Shown: positions 25,594-34,814 of the stretch, piece after piece
Numbering within the stretch: the first letter of the stretch is position 1
How the letters are laid out: each line of letters begins with the position of its first letter
DNA from: Streptomyces hygroscopicus subsp. hygroscopicus
Lineage (GTDB): Bacteria; Actinomycetota; Actinomycetes; Streptomycetales; Streptomycetaceae
Direction of reading: 5' to 3'
DNA: 64,000 bases
Assembly: GCF_030269125.1 (NCBI RefSeq)
Contig: NZ_BSSM01000010.1
Location: 248,001 to 312,000 of the forward strand
The notes under the pieces: model-generated
Seen by the model: the letters and a program-made list of their open reading frames with translations, nothing else
Told to the model about the DNA's origin: nothing
Databases searched by the model: none
Position numbers and translations under genes: made by a program

Positions 25594-26550
25594 CTACCCC
25601 TTCGCCGGCCGCAGGATCGATGCGATGTCCGCCGCCGCTCGCGACAAGTGCTCCCGGCTCGCCCGGAGTTGCTCCGGGGTCACCCCGTGGTCGCGGGACA
25701 GGTCGCGGATGTCGTCGCGGAAGCGGTCGAGCAGGCGGTCGAGGTCGCGGGCGGGGTCGTCGGTGGTGGGTTCGTGGGTCCAGGCGGGGATGTAGTCGGC
25801 GGGGAAGTCGGTCGTGGGGGCGGTGTAGGCCGGGGTGGGGCGGGGGGTCGTCCAGTCCTTGCTCAGGTCGCCCAGTTCCCTGGCCAGTTCGGTCAGGCCC
25901 TCGCGGACGCCCGCCGGCCAGTTGCCGCGCGCGAAGTGGTCCTGGACGCGGCGGGCGACACGCTGCATCTCCTCCTGCGCCTGGGCGCGGGCGCGGGCCT
26001 GGGCCTCCTGGGCCTGGTGGCGGGCGCGCTGGGCCTCCTCGCGGGCCCGGCGGCTCTCGTCCTTGGCGCGGCGGGCCTGCTCCTTCCACTCCTGCCGCAC
26101 CCGGCGCATCTCCTCCTTGGCGACGCGCCAGGCATCCTTGTCGTCCCCGGCGGCGCCCCCCTCGCGGGCCTCGGACGCCGCGGCCCGCATCTCGCGGCGC
26201 AGATCACCCGCCGCCCCGCGCACGTCGGCCTTGATCTCGGCCGCCAGTTCCGCCACCGACTCGCGGATCTCCAGCTCCAGGTCGGCCAGCTCGCCACCGC
26301 GGTCGGCCAGTTCGGCGCGGCCCGCGTCCGTGATGGAGTACACCTTGCGGCCGCCCTCGGAGGTGTGGGTGACCAGACCCTCGGCCTCCAGCTTGGCCAG
26401 GCGGGGGTAGACGGTGCCGGCCGAGGGGGCGTACAGCCCCTGGAAGCGCTCCTCCAGGAGGCGGATCACCTCGTAGCCGTGGCGCGGGGCCTCGTCCAGC
26501 AGCTTGAGCAGGTACAGGCGCAGGCGGCCATGGGCGAAGACGGGAGGCAT
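25594..26550 (-). CDS. PadR-family transcriptional regulator with long charged helical region
   Basis: This 318-residue protein has an N-terminal PadR winged helix (LYLLKLLDEAPRHGYEVI, then GTVYPRLAKLEAEGLV). A very long Ala/Arg/Glu-rich helical region follows (about 105-225), then a C-terminal Asp/Arg-rich helix. It is about twice the length of a minimal PadR protein. It lies 1 bp downstream of a DUF4097 gene on the same strand, a pairing widespread in actinobacteria. A palindrome before the operon is a candidate operator for it. Confidence 0.9.
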   Translation of the reverse strand: MPPVFAHGRLRLYLLKLLDEAPRHGYEVIRLLEERFQGLYAPSAGTVYPRLAKLEAEGLVTHTSEGGRKVYSITDAGRAELADRGGELADLELEIRESVAELAAEIKADVRGAAGDLRREMRAAASEAREGGAAGDDKDAWRVAKEEMRRVRQEWKEQARRAKDESRRAREEAQRARHQAQEAQARARAQAQEEMQRVARRVQDHFARGNWPAGVREGLTELARELGDLSKDWTTPRPTPAYTAPTTDFPADYIPAWTHEPTTDDPARDLDRLLDRFRDDIRDLSRDHGVTPEQLRASREHLSRAAADIASILRPAKG

Positions 26551-26551
26551 G

Positions 26552-27424
26552 TCAGAGCACCTTCTTGTCGGTCGGGCCGTCGGTCGGGCCGTCGGTCGGG
26601 CGGGTGTCCTGCCCGTCCTCGGCGGACGGGCGCCGCAGCAGAGCGATCGCACCGGAGACCGTGGTGGCCCGCAGGCGGCCCGTGCCCGCGCCCAGACGGC
26701 CGGTGATCTTGTGGGCTCCCCACTGGCCGTGCACCCGCAGCCCTTCGAAGGCGTTGGAGATCCGGCCGCTCGCCGTGTTCGCCTCCACCTCCGCGTCCGC
26801 CGGGTGCGGCAGCCGGATGGCGATCTCGCCCGAGACGCTGGTGAGGTGGACGTCCGTCGGGCCCTCCGGGTCCAGGTCCACGATCATCGAGCCGCTGAGC
26901 GAGTCCGCCCGGACCGAGGGGCCCGAGCCCTCTATGACGGTCAGGTCGCCGGAGACCGAGGTGAAGCGCAGCTCGCCGGTGACCGCCTGCGCCTCCAGGT
27001 TCCCCGACACGGTGTTCGCCTGGACCGGCCCGGAGAGGCCGACCAGGGCGGTGTCGCCGGTGACGCCTCTGACCACCGTCGCGCCCCGGATGCCGGAGAC
27101 CACGGCGCCGGCGCCGACCGCGCCCACCTCCACCCGGGTGTCCGCGGGGACCGTCAGGGAGACGACCGCGCTGCGGCGCAGGCTCCCGCGGTCCAGGAGC
27201 TTCGTGAAGCCCTGCCAGGTGAGGTCCTCGTACCCCACCGTCAGGACCTCGCCCTCCTGGGTGACGGTCAGCGGCGGGCCCTTGATGTCGGACACCTCCA
27301 GGCGCGCGGGGCCCTCCTCCACCCCCACCACGTTCACCGTGCCGCCCGCGATGCGGACCTGGACGGTGTCCACAGGCGTGTCGAAGGTCAGCTTCTGCGG
27401 CTCGGCGACGGACCACTCGGACAT
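26552..27424 (-). CDS. DUF4097 beta-strand repeat protein
   Basis: This 290-residue protein is predicted to be an all-beta solenoid of the DUF4097/DUF4098 type, with repeated segments such as VSGNLEAQAVTGELRFTSVS and VRADSLSGSMIVDL. The C-terminus ends in a short PTDGPTDGPTD repeat. It has no signal peptide, so it is probably cytosolic. It is the first gene of the PadR operon. Function of the family is unknown; the pairing suggests that it senses or forms part of a membrane or envelope stress response, which is only an inference. Confidence 0.88.
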   Translation of the reverse strand: MSEWSVAEPQKLTFDTPVDTVQVRIAGGTVNVVGVEEGPARLEVSDIKGPPLTVTQEGEVLTVGYEDLTWQGFTKLLDRGSLRRSAVVSLTVPADTRVEVGAVGAGAVVSGIRGATVVRGVTGDTALVGLSGPVQANTVSGNLEAQAVTGELRFTSVSGDLTVIEGSGPSVRADSLSGSMIVDLDPEGPTDVHLTSVSGEIAIRLPHPADAEVEANTASGRISNAFEGLRVHGQWGAHKITGRLGAGTGRLRATTVSGAIALLRRPSAEDGQDTRPTDGPTDGPTDKKVL

Positions 27425-27479
27425 GGGGACCTCCTCGGCCGTACGGCACCGGACGCGCCATATCGCGTCCGACGAGAAA

Positions 27480-27493
27480 CACGATATATCGTG
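27480..27493. promoter_or_regulatory. Palindromic operator candidate for PadR
   Basis: CACGATATATCGTG is a perfect 14-bp palindrome 56 bp upstream of the DUF4097/PadR operon. A related ATATCGCG half-site lies 26 bp nearer the gene at 27460. AT-rich symmetric sites are typical for PadR-type repressors, so autoregulation is likely. Confidence 0.55.
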
Positions 27494-27614
27494 CCCTCGC
27501 GAAGTCAAGACACTCTTCGGGGTGAGCCGCCCCGCGCATTGCATACGCTGGTGACGACGCCGGCGCCCGTCCCGCCGGCTCGGACGCATACGCACACCCA
27601 GGAGACGCAACCCC

Positions 27615-27794
27615 ATGTACTTCACCGACCGCGGCATCGAGGAGCTGGAGAAGCGGCGCGGCGAGGAGGAGGTCACCTTCGAGTGGCTCGCCGAGCAGCT
27701 GCGCACCTTCGTGGACCTCAACCCCGACTTCGAGGTGCCCGTGGAGCGCCTGGCCACGTGGCTCGCCCGCCTCGACGACGAGGACGACGAATAA
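27615..27794 (+). CDS. Small acidic DUF6104-type protein
   Basis: This 59-residue protein begins MYFTDRGIEELEKRRG and ends in an acidic DDEDDE tail. I recall this as a conserved Streptomyces family (DUF6104) of unknown role. It is predicted to be helical and has no signal or membrane segment. The ATG at 27615 is preceded by AGGAGACG. It is divergent from the PadR operon and ends at a strong hairpin shared with kgd. Confidence 0.8.
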   Translation: MYFTDRGIEELEKRRGEEEVTFEWLAEQLRTFVDLNPDFEVPVERLATWLARLDDEDDE

Positions 27795-27823
27795 GCGGGG
27801 GAGGGAAGCGGGGAGGAAGCAGA

Positions 27824-27859
27824 CGAAGGGCCCGGTTCCGTGAGGAACCGGGCCCTTCG
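27824..27859. terminator. Bidirectional terminator with GNRA tetraloop
   Basis: A perfect 16-bp stem (27824-27839 with 27844-27859) capped by GTGA lies between the small acidic protein gene and convergent kgd. Confidence 0.88.
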
Positions 27860-27878
27860 GCGTCGCCGTGCCGGAGGC

Positions 27879-30800
27879 CTACGCCTCGAACACCTCACGC
27901 ACCAGCTGCTCCTGCTCGGCCTGGTGGCGCTTGGCGGAGCCCACCGCCGGCGACGAGGAGTGCGGGCGGGAGATGCGCCGCAGCCGCTCGCCGGCCGGGA
28001 TGTCCGCGCCGACCGCCAGGTCGAGGTGGTCGATCAGGTTGAGCGCGATGAACGGCCAGGCACCCTGGTTCGCCGGCTCCTCCTGGACCCACAGGTACTT
28101 CTCGGCGTTCGGGTACTTGTTGACCTCCGCCTGGAGCTCGGCACCCGGCAGCGGGTACAGGCGCTCGATGCGGATGATCGCCGTCTCCGCGGCCGCGGGG
28201 TCCGTGGCACCCCGCTTCTTCCGCTCGGCCTCGAGGTCGTAGTAGACCTTGCCCGAGCAGAAGACGACCTTGCGGACCGCGGCCGGGTCGACCGAGTCGT
28301 CGCCGATGACCGGGCGGAAGCCGCCGGTCGTGAACTCCTCCGCCTTGGAGGCGGCGGCCTTCAGGCGCAGCATCGACTTCGGGGTGAAGACGACCAGCGG
28401 CTTGTGGGCCGGGTTGTGCACCTGCCACCGCAGGAGGTGGAAGTAGTTCGACGGCGAGGTGGGCATGGCCACCGTCATGTTGTTCTGGGCGCACAGCTGG
28501 AGGAACCGCTCCGGGCGCGCGGACGAGTGGTCCGGGCCCTGGCCCTCGTAACCGTGCGGCAGCAGCAGGACGACGCCGGAGGTCTGGCCCCACTTCTGCT
28601 CGGCCGAGGAGATGAACTCGTCGACGACGGTCTGGGCGCCGTTGACGAAGTCGCCGAACTGGGCCTCCCACATCACCAGCGCGTCGGGACGCGCGAGCGA
28701 GTAGCCGTACTCGAAGCCCATGGCCGCGTACTCGGACAGCAGCGAGTTGTAGACGTTCAGCCGCGCCTGGTCCTCGGAGAGGTACTGGAGCGGGGTGTAC
28801 TCCTCGCCGGTCTCCCGGTCGATCAGCACCGCGTGGCGCTGGCCGAAGGTGCCGCGCTGGGAGTCCTGGCCCGCGAGGCGGACCGGGGTGCCGTCGAGCA
28901 GCAGGGAGCCGATGGCCAGCGTCTCGCCCATGCCCCAGTCGATGGTGCCGTCCTCGACCATCGCCGCACGGCGCTGCAGCTGCGGCAGCAGTCGCGGGTG
29001 CACGGTGATGTGCTCGGGGAGGTTGACCTGGGACTCGGCGATCCGCTTGACGACCTCGGCGGACACGGCGGTCGGCACCGTGGCCGGGAAGCCGTCCTGG
29101 GCCTCCTGGGGGGCACCGGCGGCCGGCTGCGAGGTGGCCTCGCGGACCTCGGTGAAGACCTTCTCCAGCTGGCCCTGGTAGTCCTGAAGGGCCTGCTCGG
29201 CCTCTTCCAGGGTGATGTCGCCACGACCGATCAGGGACTCGGTGTAGAGCTTGCGCACCGAGCGCTTCTTGTCGATCAGGTCGTACATCAGCGGCTGGGT
29301 GAAGGCCGGGTTGTCCGACTCGTTGTGACCGCGGCGGCGGTAGCAGATGAGGTCGATCACCACGTCCTTGTTGAACGCCTGGCGGAACTCGAACGCCAGT
29401 CGGGCGACGCGGACGACGGCCTCCGGGTCGTCGCCGTTCACGTGGAAGATCGGGGCCTCGATCATGCGGGCCACGTCCGTCGCGTACATGGAGGAACGCG
29501 AGGACTCGGGGGCGGCGGTGAAGCCGACCTGGTTGTTGATGACGATGTGCACGGTGCCGCCGGTGCGGTAGCCGCGCAGCTGCGACATGTTCAGGGTCTC
29601 GGCCACCACGCCCTGGCCCGCGAAGGCCGCGTCGCCGTGGATCGCCACCGGCAGGACGGTGAAGTCCGTGCCGCCCTTGTTGATGATGTCCTGCTTGGCG
29701 CGGGCGACGCCCTCCAGGACCGGGTCGACCGCCTCCAGGTGGGAGGGGTTGGCGACCAGCGAGACCTTGATCTGCTCGCCGTCCAGGCCGGTGAAGGTGC
29801 CGTCGGCGCCCAGGTGGTACTTCACGTCGCCGGAGCCGTGCATCGACTTCGGGTCGAGGTTGCCCTCGAACTCGCGGAAGATCTGCGCGTACGACTTGCC
29901 GACGATGTTGGCGAGCACGTTCAGGCGGCCGCGGTGGGCCATGCCGATGACGACCTCGTCCAGGCGGGACTCGGCGGCGGAGTCGATGACCGCGTCGAGC
30001 AGCGGGATGACGGACTCGCCGCCCTCAAGGGAGAAGCGCTTCTGGCCGACGTACTTGGTCTGCAGGAAGGTCTCGAACGCCTCGGCGGCGTTCAGCCGGC
30101 GCAGGATGCGCAGCTGCTCCTCGCGCTCCGGCTTGGCGTGGCCGCGCTCGACCCGGTCCTGGATCCACTTGCGCTGCTTGGGGTCCTGGATGTGCATGAA
30201 CTCGATGCCGGTGGTGCGGCAGTACGAGTCGCGGAGCACACCGAGGATGTCGCGCAGCTTCATCATCGACTTGCCGGCGAAACCACCGACGGCGAACTCG
30301 CGCTCCAGGTCCCACAGGGTGAGGCCGTGCTCGACGATGTCCAGGTCGGGGTGCTTGCGCTGGCGGTACTCCAGCGGGTCGGTGTCGGCCATGACGTGGC
30401 CGCGGACCCGGTAGGAGTGGATCAGTTCGAAGACGCGGGCGGCCTTGGTGACGTCGTCGTCGTGGGACGCGTCGATGTCCTTGAGCCAGCGGACCGGCTC
30501 GTAGGGGATGCGCAGCGCCTCGAAGATCTCGTCGTAGAACTTGTTCTCGCCGAGCAGCAGGTTGGCGACCTGGCGCAGGAACTCGCCGGAGGCGGCGCCC
30601 TGGATGACCCGGTGGTCGTAGGTCGACGTGAGGGTCATGACCTTGGAGACACCGAGCTTGTTCAGGGTGTCCTGGCTGGTGCCCTGGAACTCGGCCGGGT
30701 AGTCCATGGAGCCGACGCCCATGATCACGGACTGGCCGGGCATCAGACGCGGCACGGAGTGCACGGTGCCCAGGCCGCCGGGGTTGGTCAGGGAGACCGT

Positions 30801-31673
30801 GACCCCGGTGAAGTCGTCCATGGTCAGCTTGCCCTCGCGGGCGCGGCGGACGATGTCCTCGTAGGCCTGCCAGAACTCGAAGAAGTTCAGCGTCTCGGCC
30901 TTCTTGATCGCCGCGACGACGAGCTGGCGGTCGCCGTTGGGCTTGACCAGGTCGATGGCGAGACCGAGGTTGACGTGGGCCGGCTTGACCAGGGTCGGCT
31001 TGCCGTCCTTGACGGCGAACGAGTGGTTCATCGCCGGCATGGCCTTGATGGCCTGCACCATCGCGTACCCGATGAGGTGCGTGAAGGAGATCTTCCCGCC
31101 GCGGGCGCGCTTGAGGTGGTTGTTGATGACGATGCGGTTGTCGAACAGCAGCTTCACCGGGACGGCGCGGACCGAGGTGGCGGTCGGCATCTCCAGCGAG
31201 GCGTCCATGTTCTTGGCGACCGCGGCGGCCGGGCCGCGCAGGGTGACCTGCTCGGGGCCGACGGGGGCCTCGGCGGCGGGAGCGGCCTTCGCGGGCGAAG
31301 CGGGCGCCTGTGCGGGTTGCGCCGGCTTGGCCGGGGAGGGGGCCGCCTTCGCCGCGGGGGCCGCGGGAGCGGGCGCCGGAGCCGCGGCGGGCTTCGGGGC
31401 CGCGGGCGCCGGGGCGGTCTGAGGCGCCGGGGCGGGGGTCTGCGCGACCCCCGCGGCCGCAGTACCCGCCGGCGCGGGCGTCGCGGGCGCGCCCGGCTTG
31501 TAATCGGCGAAGAAGTCCCACCAGGCGCGGTCTACCGAATTCGGGTCCTGGAGGTACTGCTGATAGATCTCGTCGACGAGCCACTCGTTCGCGCCGAACG
31601 CGGCCGCGGGGTTCTTCCCGGCGGCTTGGTCGTCGGTGGAGATGCTCGAGTTACTGGGGGACTGTGGCGACAC
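27879..31673 (-). CDS. kgd: Multifunctional 2-oxoglutarate dehydrogenase E1/E2 fusion (Kgd)
   Basis: This protein of about 1264 residues is the actinobacterial fusion. A short N-terminal helix segment (NEWLVDEIYQQYLQDPNSVD) and an Ala/Pro-rich linker precede an E2-type acyltransferase domain with catalytic TYDHRVIQG. The thiamine-diphosphate E1 domain follows (GMAHRGRLNVL, VHIVINNQVGFT, EAQFGDFVNGAQ). No lipoyl domain is present, so it must work with other E2 and E3 subunits. It acts in the TCA cycle and in mycobacteria is controlled by the FHA protein GarA. The GTG at 31671-31673 (VSPQSPSN) is preferred; an upstream GTG at 31700 is the alternative. Confidence 0.95.
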   Translation of the reverse strand: MSPQSPSNSSISTDDQAAGKNPAAAFGANEWLVDEIYQQYLQDPNSVDRAWWDFFADYKPGAPATPAPAGTAAAGVAQTPAPAPQTAPAPAAPKPAAAPAPAPAAPAAKAAPSPAKPAQPAQAPASPAKAAPAAEAPVGPEQVTLRGPAAAVAKNMDASLEMPTATSVRAVPVKLLFDNRIVINNHLKRARGGKISFTHLIGYAMVQAIKAMPAMNHSFAVKDGKPTLVKPAHVNLGLAIDLVKPNGDRQLVVAAIKKAETLNFFEFWQAYEDIVRRAREGKLTMDDFTGVTVSLTNPGGLGTVHSVPRLMPGQSVIMGVGSMDYPAEFQGTSQDTLNKLGVSKVMTLTSTYDHRVIQGAASGEFLRQVANLLLGENKFYDEIFEALRIPYEPVRWLKDIDASHDDDVTKAARVFELIHSYRVRGHVMADTDPLEYRQRKHPDLDIVEHGLTLWDLEREFAVGGFAGKSMMKLRDILGVLRDSYCRTTGIEFMHIQDPKQRKWIQDRVERGHAKPEREEQLRILRRLNAAEAFETFLQTKYVGQKRFSLEGGESVIPLLDAVIDSAAESRLDEVVIGMAHRGRLNVLANIVGKSYAQIFREFEGNLDPKSMHGSGDVKYHLGADGTFTGLDGEQIKVSLVANPSHLEAVDPVLEGVARAKQDIINKGGTDFTVLPVAIHGDAAFAGQGVVAETLNMSQLRGYRTGGTVHIVINNQVGFTAAPESSRSSMYATDVARMIEAPIFHVNGDDPEAVVRVARLAFEFRQAFNKDVVIDLICYRRRGHNESDNPAFTQPLMYDLIDKKRSVRKLYTESLIGRGDITLEEAEQALQDYQGQLEKVFTEVREATSQPAAGAPQEAQDGFPATVPTAVSAEVVKRIAESQVNLPEHITVHPRLLPQLQRRAAMVEDGTIDWGMGETLAIGSLLLDGTPVRLAGQDSQRGTFGQRHAVLIDRETGEEYTPLQYLSEDQARLNVYNSLLSEYAAMGFEYGYSLARPDALVMWEAQFGDFVNGAQTVVDEFISSAEQKWGQTSGVVLLLPHGYEGQGPDHSSARPERFLQLCAQNNMTVAMPTSPSNYFHLLRWQVHNPAHKPLVVFTPKSMLRLKAAASKAEEFTTGGFRPVIGDDSVDPAAVRKVVFCSGKVYYDLEAERKKRGATDPAAAETAIIRIERLYPLPGAELQAEVNKYPNAEKYLWVQEEPANQGAWPFIALNLIDHLDLAVGADIPAGERLRRISRPHSSSPAVGSAKRHQAEQEQLVREVFEA

Positions 31674-31974
31674 GGCGGCAACCGCCCTCTTCCGCTTCAC
31701 AAGGTGATGGACAGCGGGAATAAAGGCTACGCCTTGGAGACGGGGAAGGTCAGGTCGGGCCCGTTCATCGTCGTGTAAGTCACACCGAAAATCTTGTTTC
31801 AGGGCTTGAAATGGCGGGAAACAAGCGAGGTTCCGGACGTACGAGGGTGCACCGGTCCGGCCCTGCGCCCCCGGCTTCTGCGGGCGGCGCGGGCCTCGCG
31901 CCGATCACACGTGTCCAGCTGCGCGGGAAGGGCGCGGACAGTCGTGGATCTTGTGCTTCCGCCGGAACTTTACG
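31674..31974. other. Intergenic region upstream of kgd
   Basis: These 301 bp lie between kgd and the histidine kinase gene on the same strand. Locally AT-richer sequence at 31700-31810 is probably the kgd promoter. No gene or named motif is seen. Confidence 0.45.
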
Positions 31975-33099
31975 TCAACTTGAAAGGGAGTCCAGCCCCG
32001 GAAGGGTGACGATGATCCGGCAGCCCCGCTCGGATTCGGCCACGCCGATCCGGCCGCCGTGCAGATCCACCGCCCAGCGGGCGATCGCGAGCCCGAGACC
32101 CGTGCCCCCGTCGCTGCCGGGGCCGTGCGGCCGGGTCACCGCGCCCCGGTTGAACCGCTCGAAGACGCGGTGCCACTCCGAGCGCGGGATACCCGGGCCC
32201 TCGTCCAGCACCTCCAGCTCCAGGGACTGGGGCTGGGGCCCGCGCCGGGCCTTCACGGTCACCCGGCCGTGCGGCGGGCTGTGCTTGACCGCGTTGTCGA
32301 TCAGGTTGGCGACGACCTGGTGGATGCGTTCGGGGTCCGCGTGCGCGGTCAGCTCCGGCGGGGAGACGTCCAGGTGCAGATGGACGTCGGTACGCGTGTG
32401 GCTGCCGGAGCCGGTGGCCATGCCCGCGCGCGCCGAGGCGACCATGTTGGCCTCCTTGAGCACGCCCGACAGGTACGGCCACACCTCGAAGCGCCGCATC
32501 TTCAGGGGTACGACGCCGTTGTCGAGCCGGGACAGGTCCAGCAGCGTCTCCACCAGGCGGCCGAGCCGCTCGGTCTGCTTCAGGGCCGTCCGCATGGTCT
32601 CCGGATCGGCCTCGGTGACGCCGTCGACGATGTTCTCCAGCACGGCGCGCAGCCCGGCGATGGGGGTGCGCAGCTCGTGCGAGACGTTCGCGACCAGCTC
32701 CTTGCGCTGGCGGTCCTGGGCCTCCAGCTCGTCGGCCATGACGTTGATCGTCTGCGCCAGGTCGCCCAGCTCGTCCCGCCGGGTCTCGCGCACGCGGCGG
32801 GTGTAGTCGCCCTCCGAGATGGCACGGGCGACCGTGTTCATCTCGTCCAGCGGCATGGTGAGCGAGTGCGCCACGAACTGGGTGATCAGCAGGGTGGCGA
32901 TCATCGAGAACACCGTGATGAAGCGCAGCTCCGTCTTGGTGTGCACGGCGACGATCGACAGGCCGGTGGTGATCAGCACCGAGATGACGACGAGCGCGCC
33001 CAGTTTGGTCTTGATCGAGAACGGGCGTACGCCGCCCCAGGGCTCCTCCGTGCGGACCCCGGGGCTCCTCCGTGCGGCCTGGCGCCCGCTCGCGCTCAC
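31975..33099 (-). CDS. Membrane sensor histidine kinase with HAMP domain
   Basis: This 374-residue kinase has an N-terminal basic cytoplasmic stretch, two TM helices (about 33-50 and 57-77) separated by only a few outer residues, and a HAMP domain. HisKA follows with VANVSHELRTPIAGL, then HATPase_c with an N box (NLIDNAVKHSP), G1 and a G2 box GGTGLGLAI. The very short outer loop suggests sensing within or at the membrane. The GTG start at 33097-33099 overlaps the stop of the response-regulator gene by 4 bp (GTGA), so the two are translationally coupled. Confidence 0.92.
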   Translation of the reverse strand: MSASGRQAARRSPGVRTEEPWGGVRPFSIKTKLGALVVISVLITTGLSIVAVHTKTELRFITVFSMIATLLITQFVAHSLTMPLDEMNTVARAISEGDYTRRVRETRRDELGDLAQTINVMADELEAQDRQRKELVANVSHELRTPIAGLRAVLENIVDGVTEADPETMRTALKQTERLGRLVETLLDLSRLDNGVVPLKMRRFEVWPYLSGVLKEANMVASARAGMATGSGSHTRTDVHLHLDVSPPELTAHADPERIHQVVANLIDNAVKHSPPHGRVTVKARRGPQPQSLELEVLDEGPGIPRSEWHRVFERFNRGAVTRPHGPGSDGGTGLGLAIARWAVDLHGGRIGVAESERGCRIIVTLPGLDSLSS

Positions 33100-33842
33100 G
33101 GGTTCGGCGTCTCCAGCGCGTAGCCCACACCGTGCACGGTGCGGATGCGCTCGGCGCCGATCTTGCGGCGCAACGCCTTGATGTGGCTGTCGACGGTGCG
33201 CGTGCCGGAGGCGTCCGCCCAGTCCCACACCTCGGCCAGCAGCTGCTCCCGGGAGAGCACCGCGCGCGGGGTGTTGGCCAGGCACACCAGCAGGTCGAAC
33301 TCGGTCGGCGTCAGGTGGACGTCCTCGGCCTTCACCCGCACCCGGCGCTGCGCGTGGTCGATCTCCAGCTCGCCGAGGCGCAGGATGCCGGAGCGCGGCG
33401 TGGAGGCGGCGATGGCGGCCCGCTCCACCCGGCGCAGCAGCACGTGCACCCGCGCGGCCAGCTCGCGCATGGAGAACGGCTTGGTCATGTAGTCGTCGGC
33501 GCCGACCCCGAGCCCGACCAGCATGTCCGTCTCGTCGTCCCGCGCGGTCAGCATCAGCACCGGCACCGGCCGCTGGGCCTGCACGCGCCGGCAGACCTCC
33601 AGGCCGTCGAAGCCCGGCAGCATGATGTCGAGGATCAGCAGGTCGGGCTGCCATGCCTCGGCCGTGTCCACGGCGGCCGGTCCGTCGGCCGCCGTCTGCA
33701 CGAGGAAACCCTCGGCACGGAGCCGGGCCGCGATGGCGTCGACGATCGTGGGGTCGTCCTCGACGACCAGCACCCGGCGCTGGGCGCCCGGGGTGGTGGT
33801 CGTCGCCGCCGCGCCGCTCTGGGAGGTGTGTGTCTGCTCCAT
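33096..33842 (-). CDS. OmpR-family response regulator
   Basis: This 248-residue regulator has a receiver domain with the acidic pair EDDP, phosphoacceptor Asp in LLILDIMLPG, and Lys in MTKPFS. A C-terminal winged helix follows (LTPTEFDLLVCLANTPRAVL, then DSHIKALRRKIG). A 20-residue Thr/Ala-rich leader precedes the receiver domain. It is the partner of the downstream kinase. Target genes are unknown; adjacent genes give no strong hint. Confidence 0.93.
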   Translation of the reverse strand: MEQTHTSQSGAAATTTTPGAQRRVLVVEDDPTIVDAIAARLRAEGFLVQTAADGPAAVDTAEAWQPDLLILDIMLPGFDGLEVCRRVQAQRPVPVLMLTARDDETDMLVGLGVGADDYMTKPFSMRELAARVHVLLRRVERAAIAASTPRSGILRLGELEIDHAQRRVRVKAEDVHLTPTEFDLLVCLANTPRAVLSREQLLAEVWDWADASGTRTVDSHIKALRRKIGAERIRTVHGVGYALETPNP

Positions 33843-33953
33843 CGCCCGCCCCTGCTTGTTGCTTTCCGGAACCCGTGGGGTGATCCCATGTCTGCGATCG
33901 ACGCGAAAGATCCGCGTCAGGGCAGCACATTACGGGGATCGGCCGTGCCGTCG

Positions 33954-34631
33954 CTATCCAGGGCGGACGCCGAGGTGCACGGCGTCCGGAACTCCCCGGG
34001 CAACGGGCACCTCTTCGGTACGCACCCGATGGAACCCGGCATTCCGCAAGGTTCCTTCAAATTCCGGGGACGGCTCGGCAGACCATACGGCAAGTACCCC
34101 ACCGGGCCTCAACACCCTTGCGCAGGCGGCCAGTCCGGCCAGTGAGTACAGGCTTTCGTTGTCCTCGGTGACCGTCCATCCGGGGCCGTTGTCGATGTCG
34201 AGACACAGGGCGTCGAACGTGTCCGATGTCTCATTGACGTAACGGACCAGATCGGACTCGAGGATCTCGGTGCGCGGGTCGGCGAGGGCGGCGGAGGTCA
34301 GCTCGGACAGGGGTCCGGCGCGGTGCCAGTCGATGACGGCGGGCTCCCGCTCCACCACCGTGATCCGCCCCCAGCGGGGGTCCTCGGACGCGTGTGCGAG
34401 TGAGAATCCGACGCCCAGGCCGCCGATCAGCACGGCCGGTGCCGGGCGCCCGTCGAGGGCGCCGTACGCCGCGTCGATCAGCAGCCGCTCCGAGCGGCCG
34501 TCCGAAGTGTCCATGAGGAAGCAGCCGTTGGCGATGATCTGGAGCAGCGTGCCGTGCCTGCGCAGCGCCACCTCGCCGTACGGCCCCTCGCGCCGGTCCA
34601 GCACCACGGGTGAGTCGTCTGGGGCAGCCAT
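33954..34631 (-). CDS. Spermidine-synthase-like methyltransferase-fold protein
   Basis: This 225-residue protein has the spermidine synthase/SAM-type Rossmann fold, with AVLIGGLGVGFSLA and VVEREPAVIDW at the cofactor site. It is shorter than true spermidine synthases, which have about 280-300 residues, and lacks their complete N-terminal beta-domain and clear polyamine motifs. Its substrate is therefore open. The ATG at 34629-34631 is the natural start. It lies upstream of the two-component genes on the same strand, separated by 111 bp. Confidence 0.8.
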   Translation of the reverse strand: MAAPDDSPVVLDRREGPYGEVALRRHGTLLQIIANGCFLMDTSDGRSERLLIDAAYGALDGRPAPAVLIGGLGVGFSLAHASEDPRWGRITVVEREPAVIDWHRAGPLSELTSAALADPRTEILESDLVRYVNETSDTFDALCLDIDNGPGWTVTEDNESLYSLAGLAACARVLRPGGVLAVWSAEPSPEFEGTLRNAGFHRVRTEEVPVARGVPDAVHLGVRPG

Positions 34632-34814
34632 GGTTCCATCCTGCTTGAACGAGGCTTTGCTTTCACGGCAATTACGGATGTCGGGCCGGGTGCGCGGGCC
34701 GCGGACGCCGCCGGAACGTATGAGGTTGCCGTGAAACCGCTCTCCCGTGACGCCGGTCATGGACAGCGGCTTCCCGCGGCGCCGAGGGTGGGGGGCGACG
34801 GAAGGAGCGCCACC

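Noticed and set aside
27840..31778. 1312-residue plus-strand open frame opposite kgd
   Set aside because: Shadow of kgd; composition is Leu/Val/Asp/Arg-rich with no recognisable domain.
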